Shown here piece by piece: positions 17,266-25,568 of a DNA stretch of 64,000 nucleotides. Each line of letters opens with the position of its first letter. Position 1 is the stretch's first letter. The notes beneath the pieces were generated by a model. That model did no database searches. It had not been told where the DNA came from and saw only the letters and a program-made list of their open reading frames with translations. Origin of the DNA: Candidatus Levyibacteriota bacterium (lineage in GTDB: Bacteria > Patescibacteria > Microgenomatia > Levybacterales > UBA12049); the NCBI GenBank assembly GCA_016186625.1, contig JACPLG010000008.1, positions 174,548-238,547 on the forward strand. Reading direction: 5' to 3'. A program made the position numbers and the translations under genes.

Positions 17266-18660
17266 ATGCCGAAGCTAAAACGAACAATGTTTCGGGAGTA
17301 TGATCTCCGCGGAAAGGAATCTGATGACGAGTTAAATGACTCGTCAATGTATTTTATCGGCAGGGGTTTTGGTACATTTCTTCGAAAAAGAAATATTGAC
17401 ACCGCAATCGTTGGCCACGATGCAAGAGGTACTTCAGAAAGCTTTCATGCAAATGCAATAAAGGGATTAACGCAGTGTGGAATTGATGTAATTGATATTG
17501 GAACAGTAACAACCCCTATGGGGTATTGGGCACAATATTTTTTAAAAGTGAAAGGACTAGTAACCGTTACCGCATCTCACAATCCTGTTGGATGGAATGG
17601 TGTAAAACTTGGATCAGACCTTTCCTATACGCTTCTTACAGATGAACTTGTGGAAGTTTACAATACTATTGAAAAAGAAGAGTTTGAAAATGGCAATGGT
17701 ACTGTTACAAAAAAAGAGATACTTGAAGACTACATAAAAGACCTTTTGTCTCGTGCGAAAATCACAAAAAAATTCAGGATTTTGGTAAATACGGGCAATG
17801 GCACTGCTGGGATTCTAATGCCAGAGCTTTTGAGAAGAGCGGGATGTGATGTTGTTGAGCATTTTACGAACATTGATCCCACTTATCCTAACTACACTGC
17901 AAATCCTGACGGAACGGCCATGATGGAAGACACAGGTAAGCAAACTGTTGCTAATAAATGCGATTTAGGTATGGCATTTGATGGGGATTGTGATAGGCTT
18001 GGCTTAACAGATGAGAAAGGAAATACTATTTGGCCTGATAGATATATAATACTGCTATCTCGATTAGTTCTATCTAAAAAACCTGGGGCAAAAATTGTTT
18101 TTGACGTTAAAGTCTCAGAAGCGCTGCCAGAAGATATTAAAGCTCATGGGGGCGTACCAATTATGTGGAAAACAGGACATTCTTATATAAAGTCAAAGCT
18201 TGCTGAAGAAAAAGCAGCTATGGCAGGAGAAATGTCAGGACACATATTTTTTGTTGAAGATTTCTATGGATTTGATGATGGGGCATTTGCAGCACTAAAA
18301 ATGCTTGAATATCTTTCTACTCAAGATAAACCACTGTCTGAAATAGTTGCCGGGACACCCTATTATGTTTCAACACCAACGATTCAAGTAAAGGCTACGG
18401 ATGAAGACAAATATAAAATTGTTGAAGATCTTACAAAAGAGTTTAAAGACGACGGGTATAAAGTAGTCGACATTAATGGAGCCAGAGTGTATTTTGGCGA
18501 CGGATGGGGTTTGGTTCGTGCTTCTTCCAATACTCCGACACTTGTTTTAAGATTTGAATCAAAAACACAGGAAGGCTTAGACAGAATTCAAAAATTGTTT
18601 AAAGAAAAACTTGATAAATTTGACGTAGTTAGTAAAGATTGGGATACTTCAGGTCACTGA
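17266..18660 (+). CDS. manB: Phosphomannomutase/phosphoglucomutase
   Basis: The 464-residue enzyme shows all four alpha-D-phosphohexomutase signatures: FREYDLRG at 9-16, the phosphoserine loop TASHNPVGWNG (Ser104), the metal loop DGDCDRLGL near 239-247, and the sugar-binding GEMSGHIFF. The C-terminal phosphate-binding segment is RASSNTPTLVLRFES. It interconverts hexose-1-P and hexose-6-P for GDP-mannose or UDP-glucose precursors. The PGI/PMI gene follows after one nt, so the two steps of hexose phosphate flow are coupled. Confidence 0.92.
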   Translation: MPKLKRTMFREYDLRGKESDDELNDSSMYFIGRGFGTFLRKRNIDTAIVGHDARGTSESFHANAIKGLTQCGIDVIDIGTVTTPMGYWAQYFLKVKGLVTVTASHNPVGWNGVKLGSDLSYTLLTDELVEVYNTIEKEEFENGNGTVTKKEILEDYIKDLLSRAKITKKFRILVNTGNGTAGILMPELLRRAGCDVVEHFTNIDPTYPNYTANPDGTAMMEDTGKQTVANKCDLGMAFDGDCDRLGLTDEKGNTIWPDRYIILLSRLVLSKKPGAKIVFDVKVSEALPEDIKAHGGVPIMWKTGHSYIKSKLAEEKAAMAGEMSGHIFFVEDFYGFDDGAFAALKMLEYLSTQDKPLSEIVAGTPYYVSTPTIQVKATDEDKYKIVEDLTKEFKDDGYKVVDINGARVYFGDGWGLVRASSNTPTLVLRFESKTQEGLDRIQKLFKEKLDKFDVVSKDWDTSGH

Positions 18661-18661
18661 T

Positions 18662-19705
18662 ATGATTGATTTAAATAACCCAAAAACTTTCAAACATTTG
18701 GATCCAAAAGATGTTTTTGGTTCAACTGGTTTGCTTGCAGATCAAGTCAAACAAGTAGTATCGGATTTCAAATCTATAAATGCGCCCGAAGATTATAAAA
18801 AAATTGACAACATTGTTATTTCAGGAATGGGAGGATCTGCATATGGCGGACATGTTGCTTCCTCTCTTCTCAAAGACCAGCTTTCAGTCCCTCTTTACGT
18901 AAATAATAATTACACGCTCCCTGAGTTTGTTAACGAACAAAGTTTGGTCATCTTAATCAGTTATTCAGGCTCAACAGAAGAAACATTAGCGTCAGTAGAA
19001 GATGCAAAAAATAGAGGAGCTAAGATTTCAGGACTCACAAGCGGTGGGAAACTCGCAGAGTCGTTAAAGGAATACTCCAGTTTTTACTATATTTTTGATC
19101 CCAAAAATAACCCTTCAGGCCAACCCAGACTTGGAACTGGGTACACTGTTTTTGGAACACTCTCAATAATAAATAAGCTTGGATTTTGTTCGGATATTAA
19201 TGAACAAGTAAATGAAGGAATTATAGAACTTGAAAATAATTCTGAAAATATTAAAAAAAAGTCTATTTCGCTTGCCAAAAAAATTCAGGGAAACATTCCG
19301 GTTATTTTTACCGCAGATTTTCTAGAAGGAAACTCCCATATCATTAGAAATCAATTTAACGAAACTAGCAAATCTTTCTCAAGCTTCTCCCCTGTTCCAG
19401 AGCTAAACCACCATTTGATGGAAGGACTTAAATATCCAAATGATAAGAAATTAACAATCCTCTTTCTCGACTCAGATTTGTACCCTCCCATAATAAGGAA
19501 ACGAATTAGACTTACTCAAGATGTTGTTTCGAAAAATAATATCCCTTTCGAAACCTATTCACCTTCCGGTAGCTCAAAACTTTCTCAAGTACTTGATGTT
19601 TTGTCGCTCGGAGGATATCTCACGTTTTATCTTGGAATTTTATATAACGAAGATCCAAGTTTAATTCCTTGGGTAGATTACTTCAAAGCGGAGCTTGCGA
19701 AATAA
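18662..19705 (+). CDS. Bifunctional phosphoglucose/phosphomannose isomerase
   Basis: The 347-residue protein has a double SIS domain: VISGMGGSAYGGHVASSLL, VILISYSGSTEETLASVEDA and GAKISGLTSGGKLAE. The C-terminal PGI/PMI-specific part has NPSGQPRLGTGY and the catalytic ELNHHLMEGLKYP. The family (PF10432) isomerises glucose-6-P and mannose-6-P to fructose-6-P, linking glycolysis with the mannose branch served by the preceding mutase. Start ATG 18662 is next to the previous stop. Confidence 0.9.
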   Translation: MIDLNNPKTFKHLDPKDVFGSTGLLADQVKQVVSDFKSINAPEDYKKIDNIVISGMGGSAYGGHVASSLLKDQLSVPLYVNNNYTLPEFVNEQSLVILISYSGSTEETLASVEDAKNRGAKISGLTSGGKLAESLKEYSSFYYIFDPKNNPSGQPRLGTGYTVFGTLSIINKLGFCSDINEQVNEGIIELENNSENIKKKSISLAKKIQGNIPVIFTADFLEGNSHIIRNQFNETSKSFSSFSPVPELNHHLMEGLKYPNDKKLTILFLDSDLYPPIIRKRIRLTQDVVSKNNIPFETYSPSGSSKLSQVLDVLSLGGYLTFYLGILYNEDPSLIPWVDYFKAELAK

Positions 19706-19731
19706 GTTCATACCTCACTATAATATAGGCA

Positions 19732-21996
19732 ATGCCTCAAGGAAATGTTGTTTGGTTTGATCAGGTAGACAAGGATGATGTTGGTTTAGTAGGTGGAAAA
19801 GGAGCTAATCTTGGCGAAATGACCAAAGCAGACTTTCCTGTTCCTCCCGGCTTCATTGTAACTTCCCATGCTTTCTTTGATTTTATTAAGGAAAACAATC
19901 TTGAGCGGAAAATAAAGCATCTTTTAAATACACTTGACTTAAAAAATCCCCACTCTCTAAAACAAGTCTCGGAAATGATACAAAAGCTTATTGTTGCTTC
20001 CGACCTTTCAGATGAGCTAAAAAAGGGAATTTACCTTTCATATAAAACTTTGGGAGGAGTGCTTAAAGACCCTCTTGTTGCCGTTCGCTCCTCCGCAACA
20101 GCCGAAGATTTACCAAATGCTTCCTTTGCCGGACAGCAGGAAACTTTCTTAAACGTAAGAGGAGAAGCAAATTTAATTATTAAAATTAAAGAATGCTGGG
20201 CGTCTTTGTATGAAGAGCGGGCAATTTTCTATAGGCACGAAAATAAATACGACAACATTAAAATCGGGATTGCTGTACCTGTGCAAAAAATGGTGGAATC
20301 GGAAAAGTCAGGCGTTATGTTTACAATTGATCCTGTTACCAATGACAAAACAAAAATAATAATAGAAGCAGTTTATGGCCTCGGAGAAATGATCGTTCAA
20401 GGAATCGTAAAACCAGACCATTATGAAGTAAACAAGTCAACAGATAAAATAATTCTTAAGGAAGTATCTTCTCAGGACAAAATGCTTAAGAAAGCAGGAG
20501 GAACAAATAAAGTTGTTAATGTTTCATTTTTGTCGAGAAGGAAACAAAAAATTTCAGACTCGGAAATCTTGGAACTTTATAAACTCGGTAAAAAACTGGA
20601 AAGACACTATTACTTCCCCCAAGATGTGGAGTGGGCAATTGAAAATGGTACTGTTTATCTTGTGCAAACAAGACCCATCACGACAATAAGACCTAAAAAG
20701 GAAACGCAAAAAACTGAAAAAGTAAGCTTTGGAGAACTTATATTAAAAGGAGACGGTGCGAGCCCCGGAATTGTTACGGGTCACGTAAGAATTATAAAAA
20801 ACGCTTCGCAAATTGGAAGTGTTGAACCGGGAGAAGTTCTTGTTGCGCCCCAGACAAATCCAGACTACGTTCCTGCCATGAAAAAAGCATCGGCAATAGT
20901 CACCGATTCGGGAGGCAGAACTTCCCATGCAGCGATTGTTTCAAGAGAACTTGGAATTCCGGCAGTAGTAGGAGCGCAAACGGCTACAAAAGCACTTAAG
21001 AACGGTGAGGTTATTACGGTTAACGGCGAAACAGGAGAAATTTTTAAAGGCGGAGACCTCACGCTCTCAACCCGGGCCGGCGAAACCTTTCCGGAAGAGG
21101 AGGAAATAAAAACAGCAACAAAAGTTTATATGAATCTTGCGGAGCCGGAGCTTGCATTAAAACAATCGCAAAGAAAAGCTGACGGCGTAGGACTTCTCCG
21201 AGCCGAGTTTATGATGGCAGGTATCGGAACCCACCCTAAAAAAATGATAAGAGACGGAAAAAAAAGCGTTTTCGTACGAGAGCTTGCGCAAAACCTCGAA
21301 AAATTCTGCGATGCGTTTAGTCCCCGACCAGTTGTATATAGAGCTTCCGATTTTAAAACCAATGAATACAGAAATCTTACCGGAGGGAAAGAATTTGAGC
21401 CCGTTGAGCCAAATCCAATGCTGGGATACAGGGGTGCTTTCCGCTACATTCACGACCCGAAAGTCTTTGAAATGGAACTAGATGCCATAAAGTACGTCAG
21501 AAATAAAAAGGGTTTTAAAAATTTGTGGCTGATGGTGCCATTTGTCAGGAGTCCGAAAGAGCTCGTTGGTGTGCGGAAAATAATTTCTGAGTCTGGTCTT
21601 ATCCGTTCTTCCACTTTTAAACTCTGGATGATGGTTGAAATTCCAAGTAACGTTATAATTCTTGAAAAATTTATTGAAGTTGGAATTGACGGAGTTTCAA
21701 TAGGTACTAATGATTTAACAATGCTCATACTTGGAACCGATAGAGATAACAGTGAAGTTGCTCACGAGTTTGACGAAAGAGATGAGGCTGTTCTTTGGGC
21801 AGTTGAACGGACGATTAAAACCGCCGGAAAAATGGGCGTTACATCCTCGATATGCGGACAGGCTGCATCGTATCCAGAAATCTTAGAAACTGCAATCAGG
21901 TCTGGCGTAACAAGCGTTTCAGTCAGCCCCGATTTGGTTGGTGCGGTTAGGAAGATCATTGCCGAAAAGGAAGAAAGAATATTTGAAAAACACTAA
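19732..21996 (+). CDS. ppsA: Phosphoenolpyruvate synthase
   Basis: The 754-residue enzyme has an N-terminal ATP-grasp pyruvate-phosphate-dikinase domain (GGKGANLGEM, VRSSATAEDLPNASFAGQQE, VEWAIENGTVYLVQTRP). The swivelling phosphohistidine domain follows (TDSGGRTSHAAIVSREL, His399). The PEP-binding barrel has RAEFM, EIPSNVIILEKF, GTNDLTM and the catalytic SICGQAASYPE. It converts pyruvate and ATP to PEP, AMP and phosphate, or may run toward ATP as in some fermenters. TATAAT (19719-19724) ends seven nt before ATG. The stop overlaps the enolase ATG (TAATG). Confidence 0.94.
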   Translation: MPQGNVVWFDQVDKDDVGLVGGKGANLGEMTKADFPVPPGFIVTSHAFFDFIKENNLERKIKHLLNTLDLKNPHSLKQVSEMIQKLIVASDLSDELKKGIYLSYKTLGGVLKDPLVAVRSSATAEDLPNASFAGQQETFLNVRGEANLIIKIKECWASLYEERAIFYRHENKYDNIKIGIAVPVQKMVESEKSGVMFTIDPVTNDKTKIIIEAVYGLGEMIVQGIVKPDHYEVNKSTDKIILKEVSSQDKMLKKAGGTNKVVNVSFLSRRKQKISDSEILELYKLGKKLERHYYFPQDVEWAIENGTVYLVQTRPITTIRPKKETQKTEKVSFGELILKGDGASPGIVTGHVRIIKNASQIGSVEPGEVLVAPQTNPDYVPAMKKASAIVTDSGGRTSHAAIVSRELGIPAVVGAQTATKALKNGEVITVNGETGEIFKGGDLTLSTRAGETFPEEEEIKTATKVYMNLAEPELALKQSQRKADGVGLLRAEFMMAGIGTHPKKMIRDGKKSVFVRELAQNLEKFCDAFSPRPVVYRASDFKTNEYRNLTGGKEFEPVEPNPMLGYRGAFRYIHDPKVFEMELDAIKYVRNKKGFKNLWLMVPFVRSPKELVGVRKIISESGLIRSSTFKLWMMVEIPSNVIILEKFIEVGIDGVSIGTNDLTMLILGTDRDNSEVAHEFDERDEAVLWAVERTIKTAGKMGVTSSICGQAASYPEILETAIRSGVTSVSVSPDLVGAVRKIIAEKEERIFEKH

Positions 21997-23258
21997 TGAA
22001 AATCAAACAAATTTTCGCCCGAGAAATATTAAATTCTAAAGGTTTTCCTACAGTTGAGACAACTGTAATTCTTGAAAATGGGATTTCCGAAACCTCATCC
22101 TGCCCAACCGGCACATCTGTTAGTAAATATGAAGCAGTTGAGCTTCGTGACAATGATCCGCAAAGATTTAACGGCTTTGGAGTTTTAAAAGCTGTTAATA
22201 ATGTTTTAAACGTCATTGCGCCAAAACTTATTGGAAAAGATGTAGAAAACCAAGCAGAAATTGACAATACGCTAATAAGTCTTGATAGTAGTTCACAAAA
22301 ATCAAATCTAGGTGCAAATTCAATACTTCCTGTATCTATGGCCGTAGCTAAAACTGCAGCAAAAAATTTAAACATGCCCTTATTTGCATATCTGAGACAT
22401 TATACGAGCCTTAGTAACGCTCAATTTAAGATTCCCACCCCAGCATTTAATATTATAAACGGCGGAAAACACGCAGGAAATAATCTTGATTTTCAGGAAT
22501 TTTTGCTCATTCCCGCATCATCAATTCCCTATCAGGATGCTCTAAACATGGTTGTTACGATTTACCACTATCTTAAAAAAAGCTTAAAGGATAAAGGGGC
22601 TTCGACTCTTGTTGGAGATGAAGGAGGATTTGGTCCTAGCCTTAGAACAAATAGGGATGCTTTGATAATGTTAAGTGAGGCCATTGGAGAAACCGGCTAT
22701 AGAATTTCCTATGATGTTTTTCTTGGAATTGATGCATCGGCAAATAATTTTCGGCAGGATGGAGCTTATATTATTAAAGACAAGGAAGGAAACTTAACAT
22801 CAGAGGAACTAATAACAGTATACGAAGGGTTAAATGAAGAATATAACCTTTTCTATCTTGAAGATCCTCTTTCAGAAGATGACTGGGACGGTTGGGAAAA
22901 ATTAAATAATGTCATTTCAAAAAATACGGTTATTATTGGAGACGACTTAATTGCAACCAATTTCAACAGGCTTCAAACCGCAATTAGCAAAAATGCAATA
23001 GGTGGAGTAATCATAAAACCAAATCAGATTGGGACAGTTATAGAAGCACTGGCAGTAGTTGAGGCTGCAAGGCAATATGGACTTAAAATTATAGTATCTC
23101 ATAGGTCTGGAGAAACAAATGATGATTTTATTGCGGACTTTGCTGTAGGGGTTGGTGCCGATTACGCTAAGTTGGGAGCGCCAACAAGAGGTGAGCGTGT
23201 TGCAAAATACAACAGACTTTTGGAAATTGAAAACCTAATCAGAGGATCTTCGGGCTAA
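21996..23258 (+). CDS. eno: Enolase
   Basis: The 420-residue protein is enolase: AREILNSKGFPTVETTV at the N-terminus, FNIINGGKHAGNNLDFQEF, VGDEGGFGPSLRTN, the metal ligands in LGIDASANNF, LEDPLSEDDW and IGDDLIATN, the catalytic lysine in GVIIKPNQIGTV, and SHRSGETNDDFIADFAVG. The usual SGAS loop near residue 40 reads TGTS. It makes PEP from 2-phosphoglycerate, one step from the product of the preceding PEP synthase, with which it is translationally coupled. Its 3' end overlaps the convergent rsmI by 20 nt. Confidence 0.95.
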   Translation: MKIKQIFAREILNSKGFPTVETTVILENGISETSSCPTGTSVSKYEAVELRDNDPQRFNGFGVLKAVNNVLNVIAPKLIGKDVENQAEIDNTLISLDSSSQKSNLGANSILPVSMAVAKTAAKNLNMPLFAYLRHYTSLSNAQFKIPTPAFNIINGGKHAGNNLDFQEFLLIPASSIPYQDALNMVVTIYHYLKKSLKDKGASTLVGDEGGFGPSLRTNRDALIMLSEAIGETGYRISYDVFLGIDASANNFRQDGAYIIKDKEGNLTSEELITVYEGLNEEYNLFYLEDPLSEDDWDGWEKLNNVISKNTVIIGDDLIATNFNRLQTAISKNAIGGVIIKPNQIGTVIEALAVVEAARQYGLKIIVSHRSGETNDDFIADFAVGVGADYAKLGAPTRGERVAKYNRLLEIENLIRGSSG

Positions 23259-23934
23259 ATAAGATAACAAATTCTCCGCGGACAGCTTCAGTTTCGTATT
23301 TTTTCTTCAAGTTTTCAACATTATCATTTATTCTTTCTTCATGAATTTTGGTAAGCTCTCGCATTAGAGTTATTTCCAAATTGCCAAAAACTTCCTGCAA
23401 GCTTTTTAAAGTTTTGACAAGTTTGTGAGGGGCTTCATAAATAACTGCTGTTGCCTCCAAGTTACTGTTTGCTTCTTTAAGATTCCTAAGTAGCTTAAGC
23501 CTTTTCCCCTCTTTTTTTGGTAAAAATCCTAAAAAAATAAATTTGTCGGTTGGAAGCCCTGAAGAGACTAGAGCTGACACCACGGCTGAAGGGCCAGGAA
23601 TAGAAATGACATTAATTCCCTCTTCCAATGCTAAGCGAACAAGCCTAAAACCCGGATCGGAAATTCCCGGCGTCCCGGAATCAGAGATAAGAGCTAGGTC
23701 TTGCCCGTTTTTTAAAATATTTAAAATATTAGGAATTCTTGCCATTTCTACCTGCTCATAGTAAGAAACTAGCATATGGTGATTCTCAATTCCTAAACTT
23801 TTTAGAAGCGTGCCGGTCTTTCTTGTGTCCTCACAGGCGATGTAGTTCACCTTTTTCAAAATATTGATTGCTCGCAATGTTATGTCTTGCAAGTTTCCAA
23901 TAGGCGTTGCTACAATGAAAAGAGTGCCAAACAT
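23239..23934 (-). CDS. rsmI: 16S rRNA 2'-O-methyltransferase RsmI
   Basis: The 231-residue protein has the tetrapyrrole-methylase fold signatures of RsmI: LFIVATPIGNLQDITLRA, the loop CEDTRKTGTLLKSLG, LISDSGTPGISDPGFRLV, and ISIPGPSAVVSALVSSGLPT followed by FIFLGFLPKKEGKR. It methylates the ribose of C1402 in the decoding centre using SAM. E. coli RsmI is about 286 residues; the C-terminal extension is missing here. Confidence 0.93.
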   Translation of the reverse strand: MFGTLFIVATPIGNLQDITLRAINILKKVNYIACEDTRKTGTLLKSLGIENHHMLVSYYEQVEMARIPNILNILKNGQDLALISDSGTPGISDPGFRLVRLALEEGINVISIPGPSAVVSALVSSGLPTDKFIFLGFLPKKEGKRLKLLRNLKEANSNLEATAVIYEAPHKLVKTLKSLQEVFGNLEITLMRELTKIHEERINDNVENLKKKYETEAVRGEFVILFSPKIL

Positions 23935-23983
23935 GGTTATAATGATTGAATTGTTAAATGGTCTTTAGCCATTTTTTTCTTTT

Positions 23984-24622
23984 ATGCATCAAATTGTTGA
24001 AATTCTAACAAGCTTAATTATACAGTTTATAGAAGGGACTGGCTACATGGGTATTTTTATCCTAATGACCTTGGAATCCGCTCTTATACCGCTTCCCTCG
24101 GAAATTACAATGCCTTTTTCTGGATTTCTTGTACAGCAGGGCAAACTCAATTTTTGGCTAGTTGTTTTGGCTGGTACATTTGGTAATCTGGTCGGTTCTT
24201 TAATTGCTTATGGAATTGGTTATTATCTTGAAGAACATGTAATTTTAAAGTGGATTAGAAAATGGGGCAAGCTCCTACTTCTTACAGAACATGAATATGA
24301 GAGATCGCTTAGGTGGCTTAGAAAATACGGAGATGCTGTTGCTTTTTTCTCAAGACTACTTCCTGCTATTAGAACATTTATTTCCCTCCCAGCAGGTCTT
24401 TCAGAGATGAATGTTTGGAAATTTTCTTTCTATACATTTGTTGGTTCGCTCCTTTGGTCAATTGCCCTAACCTACATTGGTGTACGCTTCGGTTCCCAAT
24501 GGGATAAGCTAGAGCCTTACTTCAGACAGTTCCAGATAGCGTTAGGAGCAATATTCGTAATCGGCCTACTCTGGTACATCAACCACAAGTTGAAGATCAT
24601 CAAACTTCCAAAAATTCGCTAG
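23984..24622 (+). CDS. DedA family membrane protein
   Basis: The 212-residue protein has the SNARE-associated/DedA signature: GYMGIFILMTLESALIPLPSE at 20-40, then MPFSGFLVQQGKLNF, GNLVGSLIAYGIGYYL and FFSRLLPAIRTFISLPAGLSEM. About five membrane segments are present. Family members are proposed to flip undecaprenyl phosphate or phospholipids. Its end overlaps lexA by four nt on the other strand. Confidence 0.88.
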   Translation: MHQIVEILTSLIIQFIEGTGYMGIFILMTLESALIPLPSEITMPFSGFLVQQGKLNFWLVVLAGTFGNLVGSLIAYGIGYYLEEHVILKWIRKWGKLLLLTEHEYERSLRWLRKYGDAVAFFSRLLPAIRTFISLPAGLSEMNVWKFSFYTFVGSLLWSIALTYIGVRFGSQWDKLEPYFRQFQIALGAIFVIGLLWYINHKLKIIKLPKIR

Positions 24623-25254
24623 TATGATTTGAAGCGGCGGACTATTCCTACAGCTATTCCTTGGATTTTGATCTGACTCGGATAAATTGGCTCCATACTC
24701 GAATTAGCAGGCCTAAGTATTACCCTGTCCCCTTCTTTATAGAATTTCTTAAGAGTTGAAAGGCTGTCATCAACTAGGGCAACTACTATGTCCCCGTTGT
24801 TGGCTACATCTGATTTTTCAATCACCACAAAATCTCCATCCAATATCCCTTCTTCAATCATGGAGTCTCCTTTTACCTGAAGAACGTATGCTGTTTTTTT
24901 GCCGGATATCATAGAAGCTGAAATTTGAAATGTGGCATTTGGGTCTGTGTGAGGTTCAAGCGGTTTTCCTGCAGCAATAAACCCCATTAGCGGAAGCTCA
25001 ATTGAAGGAGGTTGTCCTATTAATCCTTGAGCAGCTTTTTCATCAATAATTTTTAAAACCCTAGTATTTCCTTCAACTTTCTGGACATAACCTTTTTCAA
25101 CAAGAGCTCTTATTATAGAGTGGACTGTTGAATTACTTTTGTGTCCCGTTGCATTGGAAATTTCCGAAAGAGTTGGAGAATATCCGTGAGTTTTTTGGAA
25201 CTGAGCCAAAAACTCCAAAACATCCCTTTCTTTTCTATATAGTACTCCTGGCAT
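24619..25254 (-). CDS. lexA: LexA repressor
   Basis: The 211-residue protein has an N-terminal winged helix (YSPTLSEISNATGHKSNSTV) and a C-terminal S24 peptidase domain. The self-cleavage site is A95-G96 (GFIAAGKPLE), the nucleophile Ser131 (VKGDSMIEEG), and the general base Lys169 (STLKKFYKEG). The spacing equals that of known LexA. It should repress SOS genes and cleave itself with RecA-ssDNA. It is divergent from uvrB across a 308-nt gap, a classical SOS pairing. Confidence 0.93.
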   Translation of the reverse strand: MPGVLYRKERDVLEFLAQFQKTHGYSPTLSEISNATGHKSNSTVHSIIRALVEKGYVQKVEGNTRVLKIIDEKAAQGLIGQPPSIELPLMGFIAAGKPLEPHTDPNATFQISASMISGKKTAYVLQVKGDSMIEEGILDGDFVVIEKSDVANNGDIVVALVDDSLSTLKKFYKEGDRVILRPANSSMEPIYPSQIKIQGIAVGIVRRFKSY

Positions 25255-25568
25255 ATTTATTCACACTGAGCTAAGTCGAATGTGTGTATATTTTATACGA
25301 AAAAAAATAGAATTTTGCAAGAGGACGTAATGAATCAATCTATGTCAATTTTATAATTTTGTCATGTGTGATAAAATTAATGTTCGTATTTCCTCTCTCG
25401 AATAAATATAAAATAGTAAATATTAAAAATATATATAAAAATCAAAATCAAAATCACCAAGCGTTCTAGGGAATATTTGATATTTACTATGTATATTTGC
25501 TATTTGCTTTTTAATATTTGAAATTAATGACGCTGACAAATAATAAGTAGTAACGATAATTATTGTTT
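25255..25568. promoter_or_regulatory. Shared lexA-uvrB intergenic region
   Basis: No ORF is present. The lexA promoter on the minus strand is TTGCAA (25315-25320), 17 nt, TATAAA (25292-25297). Between its start and the lexA ATG lies a dyad at 25262-25286 with arms CACACT and ATGTGTG, in operator position; it also resembles the REP-like 'CACTGAGC..AGTCGA' pieces near tRNA-Lys. From 25400 to 25530 the DNA is extremely AT-rich, with AAAATC repeats and inverted AT-rich words (AATAGTAAATATT against ATATTTACTAT). A GATAAT near 25554 may be the uvrB -10. I see no classical CGAAC-N4-GTTCG or CTGT-N8-ACAG box. Confidence 0.5.

Noticed and set aside
25400..25540. Replication-origin-like AT-rich region
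   Set aside because: AT-rich words are present but no DnaA boxes or dnaA/dnaN neighbours.
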